Shown piece after piece: positions 1-8,274 of a DNA stretch of 45,507 nt. The first letter of the stretch is position 1, and every line of letters starts with the position of its first letter. The stretch is from the NCBI RefSeq assembly GCF_028693495.1, contig NZ_JAQUVG010000016.1:1-45507 (forward strand), read 5' to 3'. Made by a program: the position numbers and the translations under genes. The stretch is from Zoogloea sp. (GTDB taxonomy: Bacteria > Pseudomonadota > Gammaproteobacteria > Burkholderiales > Rhodocyclaceae). Under the pieces are notes generated by a model that ran no database searches, had not been told where the DNA came from, and saw only the letters and a list, made by a program, of their open reading frames with translations.

Positions 1-430
1 TTGCGGTTTCGTTGATGGCGGTCACCTGCCCATAATTCTGACCCAGGTAGTTGCCCACCCGCACCTGGTGCAGGGTCTTGTCCATGGCGACGATGGCATG
101 GGCCTGACCGCCTTTCAGCAGCACGCCGACCATCTTCAGGCTTTCAAGGGGGTAGGCCTCAAGAGGCTCCTTGCGCCGGTTTGCGTCGGGGATGAACTGG
201 TTGGACTTCTTGTCCGGCTCCAGCTTGGCCGGGCGAAAAGGGTCGACAAGCCCCGCTGCGTCATAGGCCACTTCCTCGCCCTGCTGAATGGGTGGCAGGG
301 GACGCAGATTGGGTTTCAGGTCACGGGAGGCCTCATTCATCCAGGCACGCATGTCCTGCTGCTCGTCGGAGCAGGCAGCGAGAGACACGGACAGGGCCAG
401 AGGCAGCAGAAAGGCGGCTTTCTTGCTCAT
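1..430 (-). CDS. pilP: Type IV pilus assembly lipoprotein PilP (3' part missing)
   Basis: PilP is an inner-membrane lipoprotein that joins the PilM-N-O platform to the PilQ secretin. The reading frame starts with ATG at 430 and runs off the left edge of the window, so only about 143 residues are visible. The start MSKKAAFLLP is followed by a hydrophobic stretch and an SLAAC lipobox with the acylated Cys near residue 20. After it come the family features D-P-F-R-P in the linker and an ESLKMVGVL strand that opens the beta domain. The start overlaps the pilO stop by one base (TGATG), so translational coupling is likely. The position after pilM, pilN and pilO makes the call firm; pilQ should follow outside the window. 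Confidence 0.93.
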   Translation of the reverse strand, partial: MSKKAAFLLPLALSVSLAACSDEQQDMRAWMNEASRDLKPNLRPLPPIQQGEEVAYDAAGLVDPFRPAKLEPDKKSNQFIPDANRRKEPLEAYPLESLKMVGVLLKGGQAHAIVAMDKTLHQVRVGNYLGQNYGQVTAINETA

Positions 431-1104
431 CACTTGGGACCCTTTTCCTTGGCTTTGGCCTTGCGCAGCTGAGCCACTTCCTCATCGTCCAGATAACGAT
501 AGGTCACCGCCGTGGCGTCAAACTTGAGCGTGCCCTCTTTGGTCGCTTCGAGCGCGATGTCATTGAGGGTGACAATACGGGGCATTTTGGCGACATCGCT
601 GACAAACTCCCCCAGATCGTGGTAGGAGCCGACCACACGCACGACGATGGGCAACTCTGCGTAGAAATCCTTGGAGGACTCGGCCCCCGGCTTGAACAGC
701 TCGAATTGCAGGCCCCGTCCAAGCCCTGCCTGGTTGATGTCCGCCAGCAGGGATTCAATCTCGGAACTGTTAGGGAGCTGCTTGAGAAGAGCACCGAACT
801 GCCGGTCGATTTCGCTCAGCTGGCGTCGGTATTCCGCCAGGTTGATGGCCTGGCGCTTCTTGTTGAGCCAGTCCTCCTTCAAGGTGAGCTCATCACTCTC
901 CTTGACCGTCAGCTGCTCGAGCTGGCCCTGCCAGTCAAACCACCACCCTGCCAGTACGATCGCAAAGAAGATCGAGGCCAGGGCGACGACACGGGGAACC
1001 AGGGGCCATTGGCCCGGATCATTGGGATCCAGACCACGAAACTCCCTTTGCAGGTCTTCCAGATCAAGCGTGCGCAAGCGCTCCAGGGTTTCCTTGATAC
1101 TCAT
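430..1104 (-). CDS. pilO: Type IV pilus inner-membrane alignment protein PilO
   Basis: PilO forms heterodimers with PilN in the inner membrane and helps align the pilus assembly machine. The 224-residue product has the expected layout: a short cytoplasmic N-terminus, one membrane segment at about residues 38-56 (VVALASIFFAIVLAGWW), a coiled-coil stretch at about 60-115, and a ferredoxin-like periplasmic domain. It starts with ATG at 1104, sharing one base with the pilN stop, and ends in the pilP start. Length and order match betaproteobacterial pil clusters. The lysine-rich tail is unremarkable. Confidence 0.95.
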   Translation of the reverse strand: MSIKETLERLRTLDLEDLQREFRGLDPNDPGQWPLVPRVVALASIFFAIVLAGWWFDWQGQLEQLTVKESDELTLKEDWLNKKRQAINLAEYRRQLSEIDRQFGALLKQLPNSSEIESLLADINQAGLGRGLQFELFKPGAESSKDFYAELPIVVRVVGSYHDLGEFVSDVAKMPRIVTLNDIALEATKEGTLKFDATAVTYRYLDDEEVAQLRKAKAKEKGPK

Positions 1105-1706
1105 CAGGGCTTACCCCCCGTCCCTGTCACACCTTTGTTTTTGAGCTCGGCGGCATCGGGCGCTTTCAGGCTCTCGATGCTCACATTGAGATTGAACTCG
1201 CTGACCCGCCGATTGTTGATGGTGGCAGCCTTGACTTCGACCAGACTGGCCTGTTCCAGGTAAGGCGAAGCATCCAGGTTGCGCATCAGCGCAGACACCC
1301 GGGCGTTGGACTGGGCATATCCCGTCAGGTTGATCTGCTTGCCACTCTGCTTGAGGCTCTTGACATAAACGCCCTCGGGCATCTGACGGGCCAGTTCGTT
1401 GAAGATGTGGACCGTACCGGTGCGGCTGGTCTGCAGGGATTCGATGACCTGCTTGCGCGCCAGCAGCGCCTCAGCCTGCTCCCGCAACCCCCGGATCTCG
1501 ACGATCTCCTTGTCCAGAACTGCGATCTCCTCACGCAGGAAGGCGTTTTTCTCCTCCTGAGCGGTGACCTGACCGTCGATCAGGGAGCGGCCTGCGAACC
1601 ACACGAGCAAACCACCGAAGGCCACCAGGGCCGCCAGCAGAATGAACTGATGACGACGGGCCTTGCGCTTTTCTTCCCGGTGGGGAAGCAGATTGATGCG
1701 GATCAC
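1104..1706 (-). CDS. pilN: Type IV pilus inner-membrane protein PilN
   Basis: PilN is a bitopic inner-membrane protein whose cytoplasmic N-terminus docks into PilM and whose periplasmic domain pairs with PilO. The conserved PilM-binding motif INLLPHREEKR is present at residues 4-14, followed by one transmembrane segment at about 21-41 and a coiled coil. The product has 200 residues, normal for the family. The first four bases overlap the end of pilM, so the two are probably translationally coupled. Confidence 0.95.
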   Translation of the reverse strand: MIRINLLPHREEKRKARRHQFILLAALVAFGGLLVWFAGRSLIDGQVTAQEEKNAFLREEIAVLDKEIVEIRGLREQAEALLARKQVIESLQTSRTGTVHIFNELARQMPEGVYVKSLKQSGKQINLTGYAQSNARVSALMRNLDASPYLEQASLVEVKAATINNRRVSEFNLNVSIESLKAPDAAELKNKGVTGTGGKP

Positions 1707-2779
1707 GAGTCAAACCTCCGCAGGGCCAGACCACAGGCTACCAGCAGGGCGGGCGCGTCAATGGCGAGGTTCTTGGGGCGGATCTTGCTGCCGAGCGTCA
1801 TGCTGGCAAAGGGGTTGGCCACCAGGGTATTGACCTGGGTTCGACCGGTCACGGTCTCGGCCAGGCCGGCAATCACGGCACAACCACCCGCCAGCACAAT
1901 GTGATCCACCTGATTGAACTGGGTCGAGGTGAAGAAGAACTGGAGGGCCCGGGACACCTCCAGCGCCAGGGCGTCCATGAAGGGGCGCAGCACCTCGGTC
2001 TCGTAACTCTCGGGAAGCGAGCCGGTACGCTTGCCCGCTTCGGCTTCCTCAAGGGACAGGCCAAAATGACGCATGATGTCCTGGGTCAGGAGGAAACCAC
2101 CGAACGCCTGCTCCCGGGCATAGACCTGCACGCCATTGCGCAGCACGGATACATTCATCACGTTGGCACCGGCATCCACCAGGGCGATGATCTTGTCCTC
2201 ACCCCTGTCCGGCAACTGCTCCTGAACCAGTTCAAAAGCGGCCAGGGCGGCATAGGACTCCACATCCATCACCAGCGCCTTGAGCCCCGCCGACTCGGCG
2301 GCAGCGACCCGGTCCTCCACCTTTTCCTTGCGGGATGCGGCGATCAGGACCTCGTCCTCTTCGGTACCGGAGGCCGCGGGGCCCAGCACCTGAAAATCCA
2401 GATTGACCTCATCCAGGGCAAAGGGGATGTACTGATTGGCTTCGGACTCGACCTGCACCTCCAGCTCCTGGTCTCGCAGGCCGGCAGGCAGGATGATCTT
2501 CTTGGTGATGACGGCCGAGGCCGGCAGCGCGAGGGCAACGAACTTGGTGGCAGTGTTGAGCCTCCGCCAACCCCGGCGGATCGCATCCCCCACCGCCTCC
2601 AGACTGGCAATGTTGCCATCAGCCACAGCATCCCGGGGAAGGGATTCGATCGCATAACGTTCGACCCGATACCCCCCTCCAGCAGCCGCGGACAGCTCAA
2701 CCATTTTGACCGATGACGACGAAATGTCGACGCCGATCAGGGGGCGCGCCCGGGGGCTCAAAAAGGATAGGTCGATCAC
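1703..2779 (-). CDS. pilM: Type IV pilus assembly ATPase-fold protein PilM (GTG start)
   Basis: PilM is an actin/FtsA-like cytoplasmic protein that binds ATP and the PilN N-terminus. The nucleotide-binding signature GVDISSSSVKMVEL lies at about residues 16-29, a second phosphate-loop region (LVDAGANVMNVSVL) near the middle, and the adenosine motif VLAGGCAVIAGL near residue 296. The product has 358 residues. The start is GTG at 2779, with an AGGA ribosome binding site about seven bases upstream; no ATG gives the expected N-terminus. It is the first gene of the pilMNOP operon and is divergent from the PBP1A gene, as in many proteobacteria. Confidence 0.95.
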   Translation of the reverse strand: MIDLSFLSPRARPLIGVDISSSSVKMVELSAAAGGGYRVERYAIESLPRDAVADGNIASLEAVGDAIRRGWRRLNTATKFVALALPASAVITKKIILPAGLRDQELEVQVESEANQYIPFALDEVNLDFQVLGPAASGTEEDEVLIAASRKEKVEDRVAAAESAGLKALVMDVESYAALAAFELVQEQLPDRGEDKIIALVDAGANVMNVSVLRNGVQVYAREQAFGGFLLTQDIMRHFGLSLEEAEAGKRTGSLPESYETEVLRPFMDALALEVSRALQFFFTSTQFNQVDHIVLAGGCAVIAGLAETVTGRTQVNTLVANPFASMTLGSKIRPKNLAIDAPALLVACGLALRRFDS

Positions 2780-2832
2780 GAAAAATCCTGAAAATTCTTT
2801 ATGTTAGGCGCAATTACAACAATCTACCTGAA

Positions 2833-2861
2833 ATCCTAACAACAACCATGACATGTGTAAA
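2833..2861 (-). promoter_or_regulatory. Candidate sigma-70 promoter of pilMNOP
   Basis: On the minus strand, TTTACA (2861-2856) and TAGGAT (2838-2833) are separated by exactly 17 bases. They match the consensus at five of six and four of six positions. The -10 box lies about 55 bases upstream of the pilM GTG. No experimental evidence can be seen. Confidence 0.45.
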
Positions 2862-2917
2862 GCAAGCCTCGGGGCGCCCGCCCTGCAACAGCAGGACCGT
2901 CCAGGCCCTGCGCCTCG

Positions 2918-2923
2918 TATAAT
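2918..2923 (+). promoter_or_regulatory. Perfect -10 hexamer upstream of ponA
   Basis: A perfect TATAAT lies 32 bases before the ATG at 2955. An in-frame ATG at 2922 overlaps this hexamer and would therefore lie upstream of the transcript start, which favours 2955 as the start of ponA. No good -35 box is present 16-18 bases upstream. Confidence 0.5.
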
Positions 2924-2954
2924 GCCCTACTTCACAAAGACTCCTGCTTCCGTC

Positions 2955-5252
2955 ATGCGCTGGGTTCTCTACCCCTTCGTTGCCCTTCTCGGCCTGCTGG
3001 CCATCGGCCTTGCCATCGTCGCCCTCGTGGTGTCCTTTGCATGGCCCACCCTGCCCACTCTGGAAGCCCTGACCGCCTACCAGCCCAAGATCCCCCTGCG
3101 GGTTTACACCGCCGATGGCGAACTGATCGGCGAATACGGAGAGGAGCGTCGTGCCTTCATTCGCATCCAGGATGTTCCCCCCGTCCTCAAGCAGGCCATC
3201 CTGGCCGCCGAGGATGACCGCTTCTACGAGCATTCCGGGGTGGATTTCGCCGGCATACTTCGAGCCGCCAGCGCCAACCTGGTCACAGGCGGCAAGCGCC
3301 AGGGCGCCTCGACGATCACCATGCAGGTGGCCCGCAACTTCTTTCTGAGCCGGGAAAAAACCCTGTCCCGCAAGCTCTACGAGATCCTGCTGGCCTTCAA
3401 GATCGAGCAAAACCTCACCAAGGACCAGATCCTTGAGGTCTACGTCAACCAGATCTTCCTGGGACGCCGGGCCTACGGCTTCGCAGTGGCCTCCCACACT
3501 TACTTCGGCAAGCCCATCCGTGACCTGAACATCCCCGAAGCGGCCATGCTGGCAGGCCTGCCCAAGGCGCCCTCCGCCTACAACCCGGTGGTCAACCCCA
3601 AGCGCGCAGCGCTGCGCCAGCATTATGTATTGCGGCGCATGGCCGAGCTGGGCTTCATCTCCGAGGCAGAGCACCAGAATGCACTGGAGACGCCCCTCAA
3701 GGTGGTTACCAGCGCAGTGGATCTGGGCAGCAGCGCAGCCTACGTGGCAGAGATGGCTCGCCAGATCGCCTATGAGCAATACCGCGAAGAGGCCTACACG
3801 CGAGGCATCAAGGTCATCACGACCATCCGCAAGGACGAACAACAGGCGGCATACCAAGCCCTCCGCCAGGGCATCATGGAATACGATCGACGCCACGGTT
3901 ATCGAGGCGTCGAAGGCTATGTGGACGCAAGCCGAACCAGCATGGACCAGCATGAGGCGCTCGACGAAGCCCTGGCCGAAACCCCTGACATGGATGACCT
4001 GAAGGCGGCCATCGTGACCCAGGTCGACAAAGGCACGGTCATCGCCTACCGCTACGGAGAAATCCACCGCATCAGCGGCGACGGGCTGCGCTTTGCTGCC
4101 CCGATGATCGGTGACAAGGCTCCCCCCAACAAACGCATCCGCCCGGGCGCGATCATCCGCATCGTACGAAACCAGAACGGCTGGGCCATCAGCCAGCTGC
4201 CCGAGGTGGAGGGGGCCCTGGCAGCAGCAGACCCACGTACCGGGGCCGTTCGCGCCCTGGTGGGCGGATTCGACTTCAACCGCAACAAGTTCAACCACGT
4301 CACCCAGGCCTGGCGCCAGCCCGGCTCCAGCTTCAAGCCCTTCATCTACTCGGCGGCTTTTGAAAAGGGCTACGGCCCCAACAGCGTGGTGGAAGACGCC
4401 CCCCTGTCCTTCCCGGCAGGAGAAACAGGCTCCCAGGCCTGGGAGCCCAAAAACTACGACGGCAAGTACGACGGCCCCATGTCGGTCCGCTCCGCCATGG
4501 CACGCTCCAAGAACATGGTTTCGATCCGCCTGCTGAAATCCATCGGCCCGCGCTATGCCCAGGACTACATCACCAGGTTCGGCTTCGATGCAGAGCGGCA
4601 TCCCCCTTACCTGACCATGGCCCTGGGCGCCGGCTCGGTGACCCCCTGGCAGATGCTGCGTGGCTACTCGGTGTTTGCCAACGGCGGCTACCGGACCGAA
4701 CCCTACGTGGTCCAGGAAATCCGCGACGAAGCCGGGACCGTGCTGGGCAGGGTAGACCCACCGGTCGCCGGAGAAACGGCTGAACGGGCCATCGACGAAC
4801 GCAACGCCTACCTGATGGATTCGATCATGAAGGACGTGGTCCGGCGCGGCACGGCCACCAAGGCCCTGGTCCTCAAGCGGGGCGACCTGGCGGGCAAGAC
4901 CGGCACCACCAACGACTACCTGGACGCCTGGTTCTGCGGCTACCAGCCCACGGTGGTCGCCGTGGCCTGGATCGGCTTCGATCAGCCGCGCAAGCTGGGC
5001 CGCGGAGAAACCGGCGGCGCAGCCGCGCTTCCCATGTGGATCAACTACATGCGCAAGGCACTGGACGGCACGCCCGAAACCTACCCGACCGCACCCGCGG
5101 GCCTGATCCGCATCCAGCCCAGCGGCGGGGACGAGGAGATGATCTACCAGGAAAACCTGCCCGCCGCACCACCTGAAGCGCCCCCCGAACCGGCCAGCGG
5201 ACCGGCCGACGAAACGCCCGCCCTGCCGGCACTCTCCCCCGCAACGGGCTGA
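2955..5252 (+). CDS. mrcA: Class A penicillin-binding protein 1A (glycosyltransferase/transpeptidase)
   Basis: This bifunctional peptidoglycan synthase polymerises lipid II (GT51 domain) and cross-links stem peptides (transpeptidase domain). The 765-residue product has an N-terminal membrane anchor (about residues 4-31) and the GT51 motif EDDRFYEHSGVD near residue 85 with the catalytic Glu. The transpeptidase motifs are SSFK near 457, SKN near 517 and KTGTT near 647. An OB-like insertion lies between the two catalytic halves. The C-terminus is a Pro/Ala-rich tail of low complexity. The start at 2955 was chosen because it gives the compact MRWVLYPF membrane anchor and lies downstream of a TATAAT box. 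The gene is divergent from pilM. It is often called ponA or mrcA. Confidence 0.95.
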   Translation: MRWVLYPFVALLGLLAIGLAIVALVVSFAWPTLPTLEALTAYQPKIPLRVYTADGELIGEYGEERRAFIRIQDVPPVLKQAILAAEDDRFYEHSGVDFAGILRAASANLVTGGKRQGASTITMQVARNFFLSREKTLSRKLYEILLAFKIEQNLTKDQILEVYVNQIFLGRRAYGFAVASHTYFGKPIRDLNIPEAAMLAGLPKAPSAYNPVVNPKRAALRQHYVLRRMAELGFISEAEHQNALETPLKVVTSAVDLGSSAAYVAEMARQIAYEQYREEAYTRGIKVITTIRKDEQQAAYQALRQGIMEYDRRHGYRGVEGYVDASRTSMDQHEALDEALAETPDMDDLKAAIVTQVDKGTVIAYRYGEIHRISGDGLRFAAPMIGDKAPPNKRIRPGAIIRIVRNQNGWAISQLPEVEGALAAADPRTGAVRALVGGFDFNRNKFNHVTQAWRQPGSSFKPFIYSAAFEKGYGPNSVVEDAPLSFPAGETGSQAWEPKNYDGKYDGPMSVRSAMARSKNMVSIRLLKSIGPRYAQDYITRFGFDAERHPPYLTMALGAGSVTPWQMLRGYSVFANGGYRTEPYVVQEIRDEAGTVLGRVDPPVAGETAERAIDERNAYLMDSIMKDVVRRGTATKALVLKRGDLAGKTGTTNDYLDAWFCGYQPTVVAVAWIGFDQPRKLGRGETGGAAALPMWINYMRKALDGTPETYPTAPAGLIRIQPSGGDEEMIYQENLPAAPPEAPPEPASGPADETPALPALSPATG

Positions 5253-5287
5253 CCGCCAAAACGCCGGTCAGCCCGCGAGGCTGACCG
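5249..5287. terminator. Three-copy inverted repeat between converging ponA and cyaY
   Basis: CTGACCG (5249-5255), CGGTCAG (5265-5271) and CTGACCG (5281-5287) can form either of two mutually exclusive 7-bp hairpins. The first spans the ponA stop and the second lies in the last codons of cyaY. There is no clear U-tract, so termination in either direction is only a possibility. Confidence 0.35.
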
Positions 5288-5588
5288 GTTCGCCCGCCTG
5301 CTCACTCATGCAACAGGACAGCACCGAATAGAAATCCGCCCCATCCCGGGTGCCCACCCAGCGCCCCCCTTCGGGTTTAAAATGGAATCCGCCGGATTTG
5401 GCAGCCAGCCAGATCTCACGGGCGGCACTGTGACGATTCACAATGATCTTGCTGCCGTTGTCGAACTCCAGCTCAACAATCCCTCCCGGCTTCAGCTCAT
5501 AATCGAAATCGATGCTGCAAGCCTCCAGCAGACTCTCCAGATGCGCCAGCTCGAGCTCTGCCAGTGCGTTGAATTCCGCTTCGTTCAT
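5268..5588 (-). CDS. cyaY: Iron donor/frataxin-like protein CyaY
   Basis: CyaY is the bacterial frataxin homologue. It binds iron at an acidic helix and modulates the IscS/IscU iron-sulfur assembly machinery. The product has 106 residues, the same length as E. coli CyaY. It starts with an acidic helix (E and D rich, residues 1-30), followed by the beta-sheet region with GGIVELEF, and the conserved core IWLAAKSGGFHF and RWVGTRDGADFY. The AGGGGA upstream of ATG 5588 is a good ribosome binding site. It is divergent from lptM-lysA, a very common arrangement in beta- and gammaproteobacteria. Confidence 0.95.
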   Translation of the reverse strand: MNEAEFNALAELELAHLESLLEACSIDFDYELKPGGIVELEFDNGSKIIVNRHSAAREIWLAAKSGGFHFKPEGGRWVGTRDGADFYSVLSCCMSEQAGEPVSLAG

Positions 5589-5635
5589 CGCCTAATCCCC
5601 TGATCTGTTAACATTTGCGCTTTTGCGCGGAACCC

Positions 5636-5836
5636 ATGCGAAACATCGCCTTTGCTGCCGCCACGTGCGGCACGATCCTGCTGGCCGGCTGCGGCATCAA
5701 GGGCCCGCTGTACCTCCCGCAGATCCCCAGGCCCGCGGCCCAGGCCACCCAGCCTGCCGAACCTGCACCGATCGCCCCGAAGGGTGCAACGGCCGTCGAT
5801 CATAACAAACCCGCCCCCCAGGACATCGCTCAATGA
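5636..5836 (+). CDS. lptM: Small LPS-assembly lipoprotein LptM (YifL-like)
   Basis: LptM is a small outer-membrane lipoprotein that in E. coli helps oxidative maturation of the LptD translocon. The 66-residue product has a signal peptide with an LAGC lipobox and the family hallmark CGIKGPLYLP directly after the acylated Cys, followed by a Pro/Ala-rich disordered tail. ATG 5636 was preferred over an upstream in-frame start at 5615, which would add seven residues ahead of the signal peptide. The stop overlaps the lysA start as ATGA, the usual lptM-lysA coupling. Confidence 0.88.
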   Translation: MRNIAFAAATCGTILLAGCGIKGPLYLPQIPRPAAQATQPAEPAPIAPKGATAVDHNKPAPQDIAQ

Positions 5837-7095
5837 CCACCGCCCTGCCCGTCCCGACCCTGACCACCGGATCCGCCGGCCTGACCCTCGAAGGGGTCGC
5901 CCTGTGCGAGATCGCCGAGCGCTTCGGCACGCCTACCTACGTCTATTCCCGTGCCGCCCTCACCAGCGCCTTCAACGCCTATCAGCAGGCCCTCGGGCTG
6001 CGCAAATCGCTGGTCTGCTACGCGGTCAAGGCCAACTCCAGCCTGGGCATCCTGTCGGTCTTTGCAAAACTCGGGGCTGGATTCGACGTCGTCTCGGGTG
6101 GCGAGCTGGCCCGCGTGCTGGCTGCCGGTGGAGATCCTGGCAAGGTGATCTTTTCCGGCGTGGGCAAGAGCGTGGCTGAAATGCGCTACGCCCTGGAAAC
6201 GGGCATTGGCTGCTTCAACGTGGAATCCGCTGCCGAGCTGGACCGTCTCCAGGAGGTGGCTGCGCAGATGGGGAAACGCGCCCCCATCGCCTTCCGGGTC
6301 AATCCGGACGTCAACCCCAACACCCACCCCTATATTTCCACCGGCCTGCGGGGCAACAAATTTGGCGTTGCCTTTACGGAAGCCCTTGACCTGTACCGCA
6401 GGGCTGCCCGGCTGTCCCACATCGAGATCAGCGGCATCGACTGCCACATCGGCTCCCAGCTGCTGGATCCGGCGCCCATGACGGAAGCGGCAGAAAAGAT
6501 CCTCGGCCTCGTGGACCAGTTGGCCAGCGAAGGCATCACCCTCGACCACATCGACCTGGGCGGCGGTCTTGGCATCCGCTACCGGGACGAGGAGCCCCCC
6601 ACACCGACCGATTACCTCAAGCCTCTGCTCGCCTGCTTTGCCGGTCGCGAGGAAGCCCTGTGCTTCGAGCCGGGCCGCTCCCTGGTGGGCAATGCGGGCC
6701 TCCTGCTGACCCGCATCGAATACCTCAAGCCCGGCGTCGAAAAGAATTTCGCCATCATCGACGCGGCCATGAACGACCTGGCCCGCCCGGCGCTCTATGA
6801 CGCCTACCACGAGATCGTCGCCGTCGCCCCGCGCGAACTTCCGGCCACCCGCTATGAAGTGGTCGGCCCGATCTGCGAGAGCGGCGACTTCCTCGGCCAC
6901 GACCGCCACCTCTCCGTCGCAACCGGTGACCTGTTGGCCATTTTGTCCGCAGGCGCCTACGGCATGACCATGAGCTCCAACTACAACACCCGCCCCCGGG
7001 CTGCAGAAGTGCTGGTGGATGGGACGGAAACCATCCTGATCCGCGAACGTGAAACCCTGGAACATCTGCTCAAGGGCGAACGCCCCCTGCCCTGA
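5833..7095 (+). CDS. lysA: Diaminopimelate decarboxylase
   Basis: LysA is a PLP enzyme of fold type III that decarboxylates meso-diaminopimelate to L-lysine, the last step of lysine synthesis. The product has 420 residues. The PLP lysine is K66 in CYAVKANSS. Further signatures are HIGSQL, the glycine-rich phosphate loop DLGGGLGIRY, EPGRSLVGNAG, CESGDFLG with the catalytic Cys from the partner subunit, and AGAYGMTMSSNYN near the C-terminus. It overlaps lptM by four bases (ATGA). The length and all active-site motifs are intact. Confidence 0.97.
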   Translation: MTTALPVPTLTTGSAGLTLEGVALCEIAERFGTPTYVYSRAALTSAFNAYQQALGLRKSLVCYAVKANSSLGILSVFAKLGAGFDVVSGGELARVLAAGGDPGKVIFSGVGKSVAEMRYALETGIGCFNVESAAELDRLQEVAAQMGKRAPIAFRVNPDVNPNTHPYISTGLRGNKFGVAFTEALDLYRRAARLSHIEISGIDCHIGSQLLDPAPMTEAAEKILGLVDQLASEGITLDHIDLGGGLGIRYRDEEPPTPTDYLKPLLACFAGREEALCFEPGRSLVGNAGLLLTRIEYLKPGVEKNFAIIDAAMNDLARPALYDAYHEIVAVAPRELPATRYEVVGPICESGDFLGHDRHLSVATGDLLAILSAGAYGMTMSSNYNTRPRAAEVLVDGTETILIRERETLEHLLKGERPLP

Positions 7096-7137
7096 ACGGT
7101 ACCCGCCACCGCCCCTCCACCTCGCCGCGTGCGTCCG

Positions 7138-8274
7138 ATGACCAAAACCTTTCGTTTTGCCCCCTGCGCAAGCCTGCTCCTGGCCCTCGGACTCTCCGGC
7201 TGCGGCAAGCCCGCCGACACCCCACCGGCCACAGCCGGCGGGCCACCCCCCACCCCGATCACCACCACGGCCGCACGCAGCGTGGCCCTGGATGTGACCG
7301 AGGATACCCTCGGCACCCTGGAGGCGCTGATCGATCCGAAGATCGCCGCCGAGGTCGCCGGGCGGGTTACCCGGGTCGCCGTGCGCAGCGGTGACCCGGT
7401 AAGGGCCGGCCAGTTGCTGGCGGAACTGGATGCCACCGACTTCACCACCCAGGGTCAGGCCGATGGGGCCGAAGTCACCCGTCTGGAAGCCCTGCTGGCT
7501 CAGGCAGAACGCTTTGCCCAACGCCAGCAGGATCTGGTGGCGCGGGGCTTCATCTCCAGAAATGGAGCCGAAGACAGCCTGACCCAGCGGGATGCCCTGC
7601 GCGCCCAGTTGGCCAACGCCCGGGCACGGGCGACCGGCACCCGCAACAACCTGGGGCGCACCCGGGTGGCGGCCCCCACCGACGGCATCATCGAGACCCA
7701 GATCGTCTCCCCCGGAGACTATGTGAAGGTGGGTGACCCCCTGTTCAAACTGGTCTCCAACCGGATCCTGCGGGCCCACCTGCCCTTTCCGGAGTCGGCC
7801 GCACAACGTATCCGCAGAGGCCAGCCGGTTCGACTGAGTCCCGCCCAGGCGCCGGAACAGGTCATCGAGGGGACCGTGGAAGACATCAAGCCAACCCTCA
7901 GCGAAAGCAGCCGGGCCATCGATGTCCTGGTGCGGGTCAGCGGCAACGACAGCCTGCTTTCCGGCGGTACGGTCAATGGATCGGTGGTCACCGGGCGCAA
8001 GCCGGCCGCCATCGTGGTACCCGAACAGAGCGTCGTGCTCCGTCCTGCGGGCAAGGTGGTCTATGTGATTGCCGATGGCAAGGCCCAACAACGGATCATC
8101 GAGGCAGGCTTCAAGGGGGATGGCCGGATCGAGGTGCTCAAGGGGCTGACGGAGGGGGAAACGGTAGCCGAGAATGGTGCCGGTTTTCTGACTGACGGTG
8201 CCGCAGTCACGGTCAAGGCTCCCGCGGGATCCCCGCCGCCCCAGGCCGCGGCCACAACCGGCACAAAACCATGA
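7138..8274 (+). CDS. RND efflux membrane-fusion (periplasmic adaptor) lipoprotein
   Basis: This is the adaptor subunit linking an RND pump to an outer-membrane channel. The 378-residue product has a signal peptide with an LSGC lipobox (Cys near residue 22), a lipoyl/barrel-sandwich half around VAGRVTRVAVRSGDPVRAGQLLAELD, a short alpha-hairpin with AERFAQRQQDLVARGFISRNG, the second lipoyl half (TRVAAPTDGIIETQIVSPGDYVKVGDPLF, read in parts) and beta-barrel domains. ATG 7138 was chosen; a GTG at 7129 in the same frame would add three residues. It overlaps the pump gene as ATGA. There is no outer-membrane factor gene here, so a TolC-like partner must be encoded elsewhere. The substrate cannot be told. 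Confidence 0.9.
   Translation: MTKTFRFAPCASLLLALGLSGCGKPADTPPATAGGPPPTPITTTAARSVALDVTEDTLGTLEALIDPKIAAEVAGRVTRVAVRSGDPVRAGQLLAELDATDFTTQGQADGAEVTRLEALLAQAERFAQRQQDLVARGFISRNGAEDSLTQRDALRAQLANARARATGTRNNLGRTRVAAPTDGIIETQIVSPGDYVKVGDPLFKLVSNRILRAHLPFPESAAQRIRRGQPVRLSPAQAPEQVIEGTVEDIKPTLSESSRAIDVLVRVSGNDSLLSGGTVNGSVVTGRKPAAIVVPEQSVVLRPAGKVVYVIADGKAQQRIIEAGFKGDGRIEVLKGLTEGETVAENGAGFLTDGAAVTVKAPAGSPPPQAAATTGTKP

Noticed and set aside
2814-4601. Long open frame on the minus strand opposite ponA
   Set aside because: It is the antisense shadow of a GC-rich gene with intact PBP motifs; the translation has no recognisable domain and low-complexity composition.
5830-8091. 753-codon open frame on the minus strand opposite lysA and the adaptor gene
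   Set aside because: It is the complement of two clear genes with correct motifs. Rare stop codons in GC-rich antisense frames explain its length.
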